The notes under the pieces were generated by a model. The model had not been told where the DNA came from and did no database searches. It saw nothing but the letters and a program-made list of their open reading frames with translations. The position numbers were made by a program, and so were the translations under genes. From Chryseobacterium soli (GTDB lineage: Bacteria; Bacteroidota; Bacteroidia; Flavobacteriales; Weeksellaceae), in contig NZ_JPRH01000004.1 in the NCBI RefSeq assembly GCF_000737705.1, positions 62,001 to 126,000 on the forward strand: a stretch of DNA of 64,000 nt, written 5' to 3'. How positions within the stretch are numbered: position 1 is the first letter of the stretch; each line of letters opens with the position of its first letter. Below are positions 34,128 to 43,179 of the stretch, in pieces.

Positions 34128-34937
34128 ATGAAAAAGGTAATGACCATCGTATTGGTGTCAGCAAGCTTTGCCCAGACTTTTGCTCAAAAAATAATCCATC
34201 AGGAAGTTTTCAGTGCAAAAATGAACAAAAAGATCAAAACAGTAATTATTACTCCCGATCTTAAACCCAATGTTACGTATCCGTCAGTATACATTCTTCA
34301 CGGATACAGCGGAAATCCGGACAGAACCATTAAGCAGGATATTCCTGATCTCGTAAAGAAAGCACAGGAGTACAAAACCATATACATTCTTCCGGACGGG
34401 AACTTTAATTCCTGGTATGTAGACAGTCCTGTAATTAAAGATTCCCAGTATCAGACTTTTATAGGAAAAGAGCTGGTAGATTTTATTGACAAAAACTATC
34501 CTACGAAAGCAGAAAAAAAATCCCGCGGAATCTTAGGATGGAGCATGGGAGGCTACGGAGCGACCAATATCGGTACCTCTTACAATAAAACATTTGGAAT
34601 TGTAGGAAGTTCTTGTGGTGCTTTGGATGTAACCTCTTTCGGAGAAGCATATACCGGATATCAGGTGGATAAATTCCTGGGACCTATACAATCATTGTCT
34701 GCAGGGTTCATTACAGACAACAAAGTGAAAATCATGGCGGAGGCTAATCAGCATTATATTTTTGATTGTGGAACAGAAGATACTCAGATGATTGAGCAAA
34801 ACAGAAAATTCCATAATAAGCTTACAAGTCTTAAGATTGAGCATTTATATATCGAATCATTAGGTGAACATAATCCCGCTTATTGGAGCCAGTCATTATC
34901 CAATCAGCTCACACTTTTTGAAAAATATTTCAGATGA
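34128..34937 (+). CDS. Secreted esterase of the esterase D / alpha-beta hydrolase family
   Basis: 269 residues with a signal peptide ending near SFAQTFAQK. The fold is given by YPSVYILHGYSGNPDRTIKQ, TIYILPDGNFNSWYVDSP, the nucleophile GILGWSMGGYGATN (Ser in GWSMGG), and late DCGTEDTQM and ESLGEHNPAYW, which carry the Asp and His. Likely a periplasmic carboxylesterase, similar to feruloyl or acetyl esterases and tributyrin-type EstA. It is a single-gene unit between two hairpins. Confidence 0.87.
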   Translation: MKKVMTIVLVSASFAQTFAQKIIHQEVFSAKMNKKIKTVIITPDLKPNVTYPSVYILHGYSGNPDRTIKQDIPDLVKKAQEYKTIYILPDGNFNSWYVDSPVIKDSQYQTFIGKELVDFIDKNYPTKAEKKSRGILGWSMGGYGATNIGTSYNKTFGIVGSSCGALDVTSFGEAYTGYQVDKFLGPIQSLSAGFITDNKVKIMAEANQHYIFDCGTEDTQMIEQNRKFHNKLTSLKIEHLYIESLGEHNPAYWSQSLSNQLTLFEKYFR

Positions 34938-35013
34938 AAATAACTTTATATAAAAAAAGTAAAATACATAATTACAATTAATTATATTTAGTATTTACAT
35001 TTAAATATATATC

Positions 35014-35052
35014 ATAAATCCTTTCTAAACATTACGTGTAGAAAGGATTTAT
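35014..35052 (+). terminator. Rho-independent terminator
   Basis: Perfect 13-bp stem ATAAATCCTTTCT/AGAAAGGATTTAT with a 13-base loop and T-rich tail, 77 bases after the esterase. Confidence 0.75.
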
Positions 35053-35192
35053 TATTCATTTTTTCTTCAAATTTCAAACAACTCAAACAACTATCATTAT
35101 AATAATACATAACTACTATTTAAGTTATTTTTATAATACATTAATTCGGCGGAAATTTGTAGCATCAAAATCATATTACAAAAATAGAAACG

Positions 35193-36434
35193 ATGAACAA
35201 TCAAAATGAAATACAGGTTTCCCGTTCAAAACTTGAAAATGCAACAGCCAAGTCTAAAAGACTTCCTGCTGCACTTTGGGCATTAACGATCAGTGCTTTT
35301 GGGATCGGTACCACAGAATTTGTCATTGTAGGTCTGCTGCCTACCGTTGCCAGTGATTTGGGCATATCAATTCCATCTGCAGGGCTTTTGGTAAGTCTGT
35401 ACGCCATAGGCGTTGCCATAGGCGTTGCCATAGGAGCACCCGTTTTAACAGCTCTAACCGGGAAAATACCTAGAAAAACATTATTAATAGCAATTATGAT
35501 GTTATTTGTGATCGGAAATGGTCTGGCAACCATTGCTCCCGGGTTTATTACTTTAATTCTTGCAAGGATCTTAACCGGTTTTGCACACGGTGTTTATTTT
35601 TCCATAGGATCTACGATCGCAGCATCTTTAGTTCCGGAAGAAAAAAGAGCAACTGCCATATCCATTATGTTCTCCGGATTAACAGTGGCCATCGTTACGG
35701 GAGTTCCGCTGGGCACTTTTATCGGACAGCACTTCGGATGGAGAGCGACGTTTATCGGAGTGGCTATTTTGGGAATCATCGGATTAATTGCAAGTATGAT
35801 TCTTGTTCCTAAGAATTTACAAAAAGGAAAAACCGCATCCTTAAAACAACAGGTGAAAGTATTAGCCAACAAACGTTTGATCTTTGCTTTTTTAATGACA
35901 GCCATGGGATATGGAGGAACATTTGTGGTTTTTACATATTTATCACCCATTTTACAGGAAATTACAGGATTTAAAGAATCTGTGGTTACGATTATTCTCT
36001 TAGTCTATGGAATTGCCATTGCCTTAGGAAATCTGATTGGAGGTAAAGCTGCCAATAAAAATCCCCTGAAAGTATTACTTTGGATGTTTGCAGCCCAGGG
36101 ATTGGTATTACTGGCCTTTTATTTCACGGTAAGCAGTCCTGTACTGAGTATCATCACACTTTTCTTCCTGGGAGCACTCTCTTTTGCTACCGTTCCCGGA
36201 TTACAGCTTTTAGTGGTACAGATTGCGGAAAAAGAACTGCCGGGTACGGAAGACGTAGCTTCAGGAATTAATATTGCCGCCTTTAATATTGGTATTGCAA
36301 TTGGTTCTTATACCGGAGGACTTGCTGTAACTTCTGCATTAGGATTGGAAAGTACTCCATGGATTGGTGCGTTGTTTTTACTGATCACCGTATTCATTAC
36401 GCTTTACAGTATCCGTTTAAATAAAAACAAGTAA
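35193..36434 (+). CDS. MFS transporter (AraJ-like DHA1 exporter)
   Basis: 413 residues, 12 membrane helices. AFGIGTTEFVIVGLLPTVAS and PSAGLLVSLYAIGVAIG are textbook AraJ/YdhP-type starts, and GWRATFIGVAIL marks helix 5-6. In helix 2 the four-residue unit VAIG is duplicated, matching a 12-base tandem repeat at about 35404-35432. The frame is intact, so the protein is still made; whether it works is unknown. It stands alone, with a terminator behind it. Confidence 0.9.
   Translation: MNNQNEIQVSRSKLENATAKSKRLPAALWALTISAFGIGTTEFVIVGLLPTVASDLGISIPSAGLLVSLYAIGVAIGVAIGAPVLTALTGKIPRKTLLIAIMMLFVIGNGLATIAPGFITLILARILTGFAHGVYFSIGSTIAASLVPEEKRATAISIMFSGLTVAIVTGVPLGTFIGQHFGWRATFIGVAILGIIGLIASMILVPKNLQKGKTASLKQQVKVLANKRLIFAFLMTAMGYGGTFVVFTYLSPILQEITGFKESVVTIILLVYGIAIALGNLIGGKAANKNPLKVLLWMFAAQGLVLLAFYFTVSSPVLSIITLFFLGALSFATVPGLQLLVVQIAEKELPGTEDVASGINIAAFNIGIAIGSYTGGLAVTSALGLESTPWIGALFLLITVFITLYSIRLNKNK
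35404..35432 (+). repeat. 12-base tandem duplication inside the MFS gene
   Basis: The unit GCCATAGGCGTT occurs twice in a row, followed by GCCATAGGA. It adds four residues (VAIG) to helix 2 without shifting the frame. Confidence 0.7.
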
Positions 36435-36456
36435 ATTATATTTCAAAAATATTCAG

Positions 36457-36487
36457 AGACTGTTCAACAATTTTGACAGTCTTTTTT
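36457..36487 (+). terminator. Terminator between convergent genes
   Basis: 7-bp stem AGACTGT/ACAGTCT followed by a T6 run, between the MFS gene and the MocR gene. Confidence 0.6.
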
Positions 36488-37973
36488 ATGACCGCATGTG
36501 TACGCTTTTGGACAGGATTTCTATACTGTTTTTCATTTCTTCAGCGGTAAGGCTTCCGTATCCCAATCTCATAGCCGTAAGGTTTTTGTTTTGGTACAAA
36601 AGGGTTTTAGGAATAAAAAGATTTTTTTTAGAACAGTCACGGCTGATCTGCATCAGATTGACCGGGATTTTCCATTCCGCCCAGATGGCAAGACCTCCGG
36701 AAGGTTTTTCAAAGCTGATGAAATCACCCAAATGCTCATCCAGCAGTGAAGCGAAATAATCTCTTCTTTCCTGATATATTTTTAAAGATTTTTTTAAATA
36801 CCGGTGAATTTCCCCTTCAGCAATCATCTCGCCCAACACATGTTCCATTAATACATCTCCTTGGCGGTCAATAATTCCCAGGTATTTCCTCATTTCAATC
36901 ATCAGATTTTCCGGAGCAACCATAAATCCGGTTCGGAAACCTGGTGCCAGAGATTTTCCGAAAGAGCCAATATAAATAACCATTCCCTCCGTATCAGCAC
37001 TTGCTAACGGCAGGATGGGACTCTTATCATAATGAAAATCATAATCGTAATCATCTTCCAGAATGATAAAGCCATACTCATGGGCAAGATTTAATAATTC
37101 CATTCTCCGCTGGGCACTTAAGGTCACCGTAGTAGGATAGTGGTGGTGCGGAGTAAGATAAAGCATCCGTATCTTTTGTTTTTTACAGATTTCCTGTACC
37201 GACTCTACATCAATCCCTTCGTTATCAATAGGAACAGACACAATGTTAACGCCCGCTTTCTGAAAAATCATATTAACGGAAAAATAACTCAAAGCCCCCA
37301 CAAGTACAGTATCTCCTTCCGAAAGAAGCAGCTTTGAAACAATATAGATGCTCATTTCCGTACTTCGGGTAATCAGCAGGTTATTTTTTGAAATGGTCAG
37401 CCCACGGGAAAGATTCAGGTAATTGGAAAGGTTTTTCTTGAAAAACTCACTTCCATCATGATTGTAATGACCTAATATTTTATGATGAGCCCTTCGCTTC
37501 AGTATAGAGCTGTATATTTTGGAATGCTGATCAATCTGCGTCAGCCTGATATCCGGAACCCCGTCGTTGAATACATATTCACAGTTGGAATATTCAAAAG
37601 GATTGTCTAAAATATTCGAAGCTTTAAAAGAAAAACCTGCCGATTCAGGATAACTTTTAAGATTATAGGTCTTAACAGTAGCAATTTTCGTGGGTTTTTC
37701 TTCATTTTTACCCAAAACAAATGTTCCTTTATTCGGCCGGCTATCTACCCAGCCTTGGGCAAACAGCTCATCATATACAGAAACTACTGTGTTTCTGTGA
37801 ACTCCCAGCATCTGACTCAGTGCCCTGGTTCCCGGAAGTTTTGTACCAAAAGGAAGATATCCACGCTGTATAGCATTAATCAATTGATGGGTCACCTGCA
37901 TATACATTGCAGTTTCAGAATTTCGATCAATTTTTATAAAACTCTTATAAGGAACTTCAACCGGACTATCCAT
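36486..37973 (-). CDS. MocR-type regulator (GntR winged helix plus PLP aminotransferase fold)
   Basis: 495 residues. The N-terminal ~80 residues are a GntR winged helix: MQVTHQLINAIQRGYLPFGT, LPGTRALSQMLGVHRNTVVS, VYDELFAQGWVDSRPNKGTF. The rest is a class-I aminotransferase fold with EDDYDYDFHYD and the PLP-lysine segment YIGSFGKSLAPGFRTGFMV. MocR proteins sense PLP bound to an amine ligand. It diverges from the biotin operon with only 65 bases between starts, so it is a candidate biotin-operon regulator. No pdxST genes are near, so the PdxR role is not supported by context. Confidence 0.92.
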   Translation of the reverse strand: MDSPVEVPYKSFIKIDRNSETAMYMQVTHQLINAIQRGYLPFGTKLPGTRALSQMLGVHRNTVVSVYDELFAQGWVDSRPNKGTFVLGKNEEKPTKIATVKTYNLKSYPESAGFSFKASNILDNPFEYSNCEYVFNDGVPDIRLTQIDQHSKIYSSILKRRAHHKILGHYNHDGSEFFKKNLSNYLNLSRGLTISKNNLLITRSTEMSIYIVSKLLLSEGDTVLVGALSYFSVNMIFQKAGVNIVSVPIDNEGIDVESVQEICKKQKIRMLYLTPHHHYPTTVTLSAQRRMELLNLAHEYGFIILEDDYDYDFHYDKSPILPLASADTEGMVIYIGSFGKSLAPGFRTGFMVAPENLMIEMRKYLGIIDRQGDVLMEHVLGEMIAEGEIHRYLKKSLKIYQERRDYFASLLDEHLGDFISFEKPSGGLAIWAEWKIPVNLMQISRDCSKKNLFIPKTLLYQNKNLTAMRLGYGSLTAEEMKNSIEILSKSVHMRS

Positions 37974-38038
37974 AATATAAAAACTGGCACCATAGAACCA
38001 TCCGGCAATATACTACTTTTGACTCAAAATAAAAATAC
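37974..38038. promoter_or_regulatory. Divergent control region of mocR and the biotin operon
   Basis: This 65-base spacer holds an exact -7 element TACTTTTG (38014-38021), 17 bases before the ferritin-like gene. It also holds a direct repeat ACCAT at 37989-37993 and 37997-38001, in a place where a MocR protein could bind. Direct repeats rather than palindromes are usual for MocR sites. Confidence 0.5.
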
Positions 38039-38662
38039 ATGGAATTTTACAATCTATTAGAGCGTATCGTCCTCAATGATGAGGTGCATGCCAAATGGCT
38101 GAATACTTTATCTTATATGGAAAATGCAGGAGCCAGGAAAATATCCCTTTGTGAACACCCTGTGAAAGTAAATCTCATCCAGTTGAAACATGCCGCAGAA
38201 GAGCACCGTCACGCGTATTACCTAAAAAAACAAATTGGAAAACTGAATATAGATGGTTGCAAAACTTATGAAAATAATGAACTGCTGGCACCGCTTGCAA
38301 CAAAGCAGTACCTCCATTCTTTAGACATAAAAGCATGTAAATATTTACAGAAAACTTTTACCCTGACCAAAGAAGAATTGAAATATGCAGCCTATCTTTT
38401 TGTGACGTATGCCATAGAGGTACGGGCTGATGAACTTTATCCCGTATATCAGGACATTCTTACTAAAGAATCTTCTAAAATTATGGTAAAATCTATCATT
38501 CTGGAAGAAGAAGGACATCTTGAAGAAATGATCAGTCAGCTTGACGAATTTTCAGACGACTGGAAAATCCATGCTGAAAATATCCTGACTATTGAAAAAG
38601 AACTCCATGAAAACTGGATTAATGCCATTGTTGCAGAAGTATCACAGCTGAAATATGCCTGA
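38039..38662 (+). CDS. Ferritin-like di-iron candidate protein heading the biotin operon
   Basis: 207 residues, almost all helical, no signal peptide. I do not recognise it as a named biotin enzyme. It carries two ExxH motifs about 100 residues apart: E55-x-x-H58 in AAEEHRHAYYLKK, and E157-x-x-H160 in LEEEGHLEEM. Single acidic candidates precede each (E15 about 40 before, E127 about 30 before), which is the four-helix di-iron pattern of rubrerythrin/ferritin-like oxidases. Its stop overlaps the bioF start by 8 bases, so it is translationally coupled to biotin synthesis. It could oxidise or cleave an acyl chain to give pimeloyl-ACP/CoA, but that is inference. Confidence 0.7.
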   Translation: MEFYNLLERIVLNDEVHAKWLNTLSYMENAGARKISLCEHPVKVNLIQLKHAAEEHRHAYYLKKQIGKLNIDGCKTYENNELLAPLATKQYLHSLDIKACKYLQKTFTLTKEELKYAAYLFVTYAIEVRADELYPVYQDILTKESSKIMVKSIILEEEGHLEEMISQLDEFSDDWKIHAENILTIEKELHENWINAIVAEVSQLKYA

Positions 38663-39779
38663 TCGTTTTCAACATTTTCAACAGGCTTTAGACCAAAGAA
38701 CAGAAGCAGGAACGCTGAGAACACTAAAATCCAGACCAATAGGAATTGATTTTTATTCCAACGATTATTTAGGTCTGGCGCGAAATGAAAAACTGCAAAA
38801 TATACTCCTGAAAAAAGTTATGGAGCAACCTGGCTTATTGTCCGGAAGTACAGGATCAAGGCTCATCAGCGGAAACAGTCCCGAAGCAGAGGAAACAGAA
38901 AAGTATATTGCGGATACTCATCATTATCCGTCTGCGTTACTTTTCCCGTCGGGATACAATGCGAATCTGGCTTTATTTTCGACGCTGCCGACACGTCATG
39001 ACACTTTGATTGTGGATGAACAGATTCACCGTTCGGTACACGATGCCTGCAGAATGTCTCATGCCCGGAAATTAAAATTCAGGCATAATGATATCCGGAA
39101 TCTGGAACAAATCCTGCAAAAGCAATCCGGACTGTGTTACATCGCTATAGAAAGCCTCTATTCTATGGAAGGAGACCTGGCGCCGCTTAAAGAAATTGCA
39201 GCTATTGCAGATCGATACGGAGCGGCATTGATTGTAGATGAAGCACATGCTTTAGGTGTTTTCGGATATGGATTAGTTACGGAGTACCAGCTGCAAGGTC
39301 AGGTATTCGCAGCGGTGGTTACTTATGGAAAAGCTTTCGGGGCCCATGGAGCAGCCGTTCTTTCCACTGAATTGATCAAAAAGTATCTGATCAATTTTGC
39401 ATCACCATTTATCTACACCACCTCTGCTCAGGATATGCAGTGGGCAGCTATAAAAGTCAGCTATAACTTTATTAACAATCACCCGGGATTATCTGTAAAA
39501 CTGCAGGAAAACATCAATATTTTCAGAAAACAGGGATTTTTAAGTCCTTCTTCGGAAAACAGTCCCATCCAGCCGATTATAATTCCAGATAACGAACGGC
39601 TCAAAAAGACCCATCAAATACTTTTAGAAAAAGGAATGGTAACGTATCCCGTATACAGCCCCACCGTAAAAGCCGGAACAGAAAGACTGCGGATTTGTCT
39701 GCACAGCTTTAACACAGAAGAAGAGATTGTAAAGCTTGCAGAAATCCTAAAACAATGTAAAGGTGAGCTGAATAATTAA
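38655..39779 (+). CDS. bioF: 8-amino-7-oxononanoate synthase
   Basis: 374-residue PLP enzyme joining pimeloyl-ACP/CoA with L-alanine to give KAPA. Visible alpha-oxoamine synthase motifs are SNDYLGLARNEKL, GSTGSRLISGNSPEAEETE, IVDEAHALGVFGYG and the PLP-lysine region VVTYGKAFGAHGAAVL. Length is slightly short of E. coli BioF (384). The start overlaps the upstream ferritin-like gene by 8 bases, and bioD follows 3 bases after the stop. The acyl donor gene (bioC/bioH, bioW, bioI or bioZ type) is not in the window. Confidence 0.95.
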   Translation: MPDRFQHFQQALDQRTEAGTLRTLKSRPIGIDFYSNDYLGLARNEKLQNILLKKVMEQPGLLSGSTGSRLISGNSPEAEETEKYIADTHHYPSALLFPSGYNANLALFSTLPTRHDTLIVDEQIHRSVHDACRMSHARKLKFRHNDIRNLEQILQKQSGLCYIAIESLYSMEGDLAPLKEIAAIADRYGAALIVDEAHALGVFGYGLVTEYQLQGQVFAAVVTYGKAFGAHGAAVLSTELIKKYLINFASPFIYTTSAQDMQWAAIKVSYNFINNHPGLSVKLQENINIFRKQGFLSPSSENSPIQPIIIPDNERLKKTHQILLEKGMVTYPVYSPTVKAGTERLRICLHSFNTEEEIVKLAEILKQCKGELNN

Positions 39780-39782
39780 GAA

Positions 39783-40400
39783 ATGAATATGGAGAAGAAA
39801 CTATTTATAACAGGCATTGGAACTGAAATCGGAAAAACAGTCTGTTCAGCAATCCTGACGAAATATTATAAAGCCGATTACTGGAAACCCGTACAGTCAG
39901 GAGACCTTCATTATACCGACAGTATGAAAATTACAGATTGGGTAGGAGATGAGGTATACTGCCACACGGAAACCTATCGCTTACAGCTTGCTGCATCTCC
40001 TCATCAATCAGCAGCAGAAGAGGGAAAACTGATCCGTGTTGAAGATTTTCAGCTTCCGGAAACAGAAAAAAAACTCATCATAGAAGGTGCCGGAGGATTG
40101 ATGGTCCCCCTTTCTGATACAGAATTCATGATCGATTTAATCGAAAAACTAAATGTTCCTGTAGCTCTGGTTGTCAGAAATTATTTAGGATGTATCAACC
40201 ATACGTTATTATCAATTATGGTTTTAAAACAAAGGGAAATTCCTATTGAATATTTGATTTTAAACGGATCTTTTCCACCCGACACAGAACGCATCATCGT
40301 TAATTATACAGAACAAAAAACAAAAATAATCAGGTTTCCTGATCTGTCTGCAATCACAAAAGAAACTATTGAAATGCAGGCAAATAATTTAAAAAATTGA
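39783..40400 (+). CDS. bioD: Dethiobiotin synthetase
   Basis: 205-residue ATP-dependent carboxylase closing the ureido ring of dethiobiotin from DAPA. The P-loop is [15 protein letters not shown] near the N-terminus, and [16 protein letters not shown] and [11 protein letters not shown] match BioD. Starts at 39783 or at the second Met at 39789. It lies between bioF and bioB with 3-6 base spacing, so it belongs to the same transcript. Confidence 0.94.
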   Translation: MNMEKKLFITGIGTEIGKTVCSAILTKYYKADYWKPVQSGDLHYTDSMKITDWVGDEVYCHTETYRLQLAASPHQSAAEEGKLIRVEDFQLPETEKKLIIEGAGGLMVPLSDTEFMIDLIEKLNVPVALVVRNYLGCINHTLLSIMVLKQREIPIEYLILNGSFPPDTERIIVNYTEQKTKIIRFPDLSAITKETIEMQANNLKN

Positions 40401-40405
40401 TAGAA

Positions 40406-41392
40406 ATGGATACAAAAGCAACCCTTAGAAATGACTGGACCAAAAAAGAAATAGAGGAAATTTACCATCAGCCTTTGCTCGAACTGGTGTATAAAGCTTC
40501 AACCGTTCACCGTGAATGGCATGATCCTTCAGTAATACAGATGTCTACCTTATTATCTATCAAAACAGGTGGATGTACAGAAGATTGTTCGTATTGCGGA
40601 CAGGCCGCCCGATACCATACTAATATCAAAGTTCAGGCATTATTACCTACGGAAACAGTTATCGCCCATGCTCAAAAGGCTAAAGATAACGGTTCTTCCC
40701 GGTTCTGTATGGCTGCAGCATGGCGTGAAGTCCGAAACAACAGGGATTTTGATCGGGTAATTGACATGGTAAAAGGAGTCAATGAACTTGGCCTTGAAGT
40801 GTGCTGTACGTTAGGAATGCTTACAGAAGAACAGGCTGTACGTCTTCAGGAAGCTGGTTTATATGCTTACAACCATAATCTGGATACTTCAGAGCAGTAT
40901 TATGAAGAGATTATTTCGACAAGAACATTTGATAACAGGATCAATACCATCAATAATGTAAGAAAAGCCGGAATGACCGTATGTTCAGGCGGAATTATCG
41001 GACTTGGAGAAACCCACAGAGACAGAATATCAATGCTGCTAACGTTGGCAACCATGCCCAGACATCCGGAATCCGTTCCGATCAATGCATTAGCAAGAGT
41101 AGCCGGAACTCCGCTTGAAAATAACGAAAAAGTAGATACCTGGGAAATGGTACGAATGATTGCCACCGCAAGAATCGTTATGCCTTCTTCCATGGTGAGA
41201 TTAAGTGCAGGACGAATCGAAATGACTGAATCCGAGCAGGCTTGGTGCTTTATGGCAGGGGCTAATTCCATTTTTACAGGAGAAAGAGAAACTCTGCTTG
41301 TTACCCCTAATCCTGGCGTTTCAGAAGACATGCAGATGTTACAGACCTTAGGACTGAAACCTATGAAAAAGATGGAAACCGTTAATGTTTAG
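40406..41392 (+). CDS. bioB: Biotin synthase
   Basis: 328-residue radical SAM enzyme inserting sulfur into dethiobiotin. The [4Fe-4S] motif CxxxCxxC is in [18 protein letters not shown]. Further BioB marks are [47 protein letters not shown] and [15 protein letters not shown] with its [2Fe-2S] arginine region. The ATG at 40406 is preferred over a TTG at 40397 that overlaps the bioD stop. Its stop codon is already part of the tandem repeat that follows. Confidence 0.96.
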   Translation: MDTKATLRNDWTKKEIEEIYHQPLLELVYKASTVHREWHDPSVIQMSTLLSIKTGGCTEDCSYCGQAARYHTNIKVQALLPTETVIAHAQKAKDNGSSRFCMAAAWREVRNNRDFDRVIDMVKGVNELGLEVCCTLGMLTEEQAVRLQEAGLYAYNHNLDTSEQYYEEIISTRTFDNRINTINNVRKAGMTVCSGGIIGLGETHRDRISMLLTLATMPRHPESVPINALARVAGTPLENNEKVDTWEMVRMIATARIVMPSSMVRLSAGRIEMTESEQAWCFMAGANSIFTGERETLLVTPNPGVSEDMQMLQTLGLKPMKKMETVNV

Positions 41393-41438
41393 TTGATAGT
41401 TGATAGTTGATAGTTGATAGTTGATAGTTGATAGTTGA
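41391..41438 (+). repeat. 7-base tandem repeat AGTTGAT, six copies plus a partial one
   Basis: Six perfect copies run from 41391 to 41432, then AGTTGA. The array begins inside the bioB stop codon. It can pair with the downstream AACTATCAACCATCAACC (41535-41552), 16 of 17 bases. Copy number is likely to vary between strains. Confidence 0.9.
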
Positions 41439-41485
41439 AAATTACAAAATACCAATATCTCATCATCATTTATTATAACTTTTCA

Positions 41486-41527
41486 CACCAAGCACCAAGC
41501 ACCAAGCACCAAGCACCAAGCACCAAA
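41486..41527 (+). repeat. 7-base tandem repeat CACCAAG, five copies plus a variant
   Basis: Five perfect copies (41486-41520) and one CACCAAA form the second array in the 183-base bioB-bioA spacer. It is A/C-rich and would be an unstructured loop if the first array pairs with 41535-41552. The spacer then continues with an A/C-rich leader into the bioA start. Confidence 0.9.
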
Positions 41528-41575
41528 CACTAAAAACTATCAACCATCAACCGAAACCCAACAATCAAAACAAAA

Positions 41576-42853
41576 ATGAAAAATTTAAAAAAAAGAGATA
41601 AAGCTGTCAACTGGCATCCTTACACTCAAATGAAGACCGCAGATGATATCATTCCTATTGTTAAGGGGAAAGGGGTATATCTGTATGATGACCAGGGGAA
41701 AAAATATATTGATGCGGTGTCTTCATGGTGGGTCACTTTACACGGTCATGCACATCCTTACATCGCACAACGTGTTTCGGAGCAGTTACAGACATTAGAA
41801 CAGGTTATTTTTGCAGGATTTACCCATGAACCGGCTGTACAGCTTTCAGAAAATCTGCTACAGTTGCTTCCTGGCAATCAGAAGAAAGTTTTTTATTCAG
41901 ATAATGGTTCTACTGCAGTGGAAGTGGCATTGAAAATGTGTATCCAGTCAGGTTATAATCAAGGAAAAGAAAAAACAAAAATTCTGGCTTTTAAAGATGC
42001 GTACCATGGAGATACTTTCGGGGCGATGTCTGTAAGCGGAAGGAGTGTGTGGACAAAACCTTTTGGGGAAATGCTGTTTGAAGTTATTTTTATAGAAACT
42101 CCCAACCCGGGAAATCTAGATGATGTAAAAGTCCAGATTAAAAAACATGCCCATGAAATTGCCTGTTTTATTTACGAACCCCTGATACAAGGGGCTGCGG
42201 GAATGCTGATCTACAATGCCGAAGACTTAAACCAACTGATGAAATGCTGTAAAGAACATGATATTTTAATGATTCAGGACGAAGTTTTTACAGGATTTGG
42301 AAGAACCGGAAAGCTTTTTGCGGCTGATTATATTTCGGAGCAACCGGATATCATGTGCTTTTCTAAAGGGCTCACAGGCGGAACCATGCCTATGGGAATC
42401 ACGACTTGTGCAGACCATATTTACAATGCTTTTTTATCTGATGACAAGTACAAAACTCTGTTTCATGGGCATTCATTTACTGCCAATCCTTTAGCCTGTA
42501 CGGCTGCTTTGGCTAGTATGGAGCTTTTATTACAGGAAGAAACCCAGCTCAATATTAAGCGGATTACAGATCAGCATTCTCAATTTGCGGAAAGACTCAA
42601 AAAACATCCTCATGCAGAAAATGTACGACAGATCGGGACTATTATCGCATGGGATTTTAAAAATGGCAATGAAACTTCTTATTTTAATGAAATAGGAAAA
42701 AAAATCTATCACGAATTTTTACAGCGCGGCATTATTATGCGTCCTTTGGGGAATGTGATGTACCTCGTTCCGCCCTATTGTATAACTTCAGACGAATTGG
42801 ATTTTATTTACCGGCAAATTCTGGAGGTTTTAGATGTATTTAAGCAAACCTAA
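41576..42853 (+). CDS. bioA: Adenosylmethionine-8-amino-7-oxononanoate aminotransferase
   Basis: 425-residue PLP aminotransferase turning KAPA into DAPA with SAM as amino donor. Motifs are WHPYTQMKTADDIIP, SSWWVTLHGHAHPYIAQ, YHGDTFGAMSVSGRSVWTKP, QDEVFTGFGRTGKLF and the PLP-lysine segment CFSKGLTGGTMPMG. The SSWWV stretch is typical of BioA. It follows bioB after 183 bases of tandem repeats, so it may be read partly from its own promoter. Confidence 0.95.
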   Translation: MKNLKKRDKAVNWHPYTQMKTADDIIPIVKGKGVYLYDDQGKKYIDAVSSWWVTLHGHAHPYIAQRVSEQLQTLEQVIFAGFTHEPAVQLSENLLQLLPGNQKKVFYSDNGSTAVEVALKMCIQSGYNQGKEKTKILAFKDAYHGDTFGAMSVSGRSVWTKPFGEMLFEVIFIETPNPGNLDDVKVQIKKHAHEIACFIYEPLIQGAAGMLIYNAEDLNQLMKCCKEHDILMIQDEVFTGFGRTGKLFAADYISEQPDIMCFSKGLTGGTMPMGITTCADHIYNAFLSDDKYKTLFHGHSFTANPLACTAALASMELLLQEETQLNIKRITDQHSQFAERLKKHPHAENVRQIGTIIAWDFKNGNETSYFNEIGKKIYHEFLQRGIIMRPLGNVMYLVPPYCITSDELDFIYRQILEVLDVFKQT

Positions 42854-43179
42854 AATTTTTATTATAACCACAAAATGACAGCCATCCTTGTACATCTGAG
42901 AAATCTGTGATCATAAAATTTAAGCCACAAAAATTTTTAAATACTTCAGTTTTATTAATTTTACATGGTTACAGGTAGAAAGCACACATGAGCTTAAAAA
43001 AAATCAACGATTTTTGTTCATCAAGAAAGAAAAAATCAGCTCAATCCGGACAATCTGTGCGAGCTGAAAACATAATTCATCTGTGCTAATCTGAGAAATC
43101 TGTGGTCAGAAATTTTAAATCACTTAGTTTTTTAAGATTAAACAAGTAGAATTATTGTAATAAAACAGGTAAGCTTAAG
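42854..43179. other. Spacer with dispersed AATCTGTG-type repeats
   Basis: No gene seen. It holds repeated phrases: CATCTGAGAAATCTGTGATC near 42894 and TAATCTGAGAAATCTGTGGT near 43087. Related phrases recur at about 43571-43608 (AATCTGCGG...AATCTGCGGG) and 44500-44535. These look like a low-complexity spacer family. Confidence 0.6.

Noticed and set aside
41391..41527. CRISPR array
   Set aside because: Units are only 7 bases with no spacers and no cas genes nearby; simple tandem repeats.
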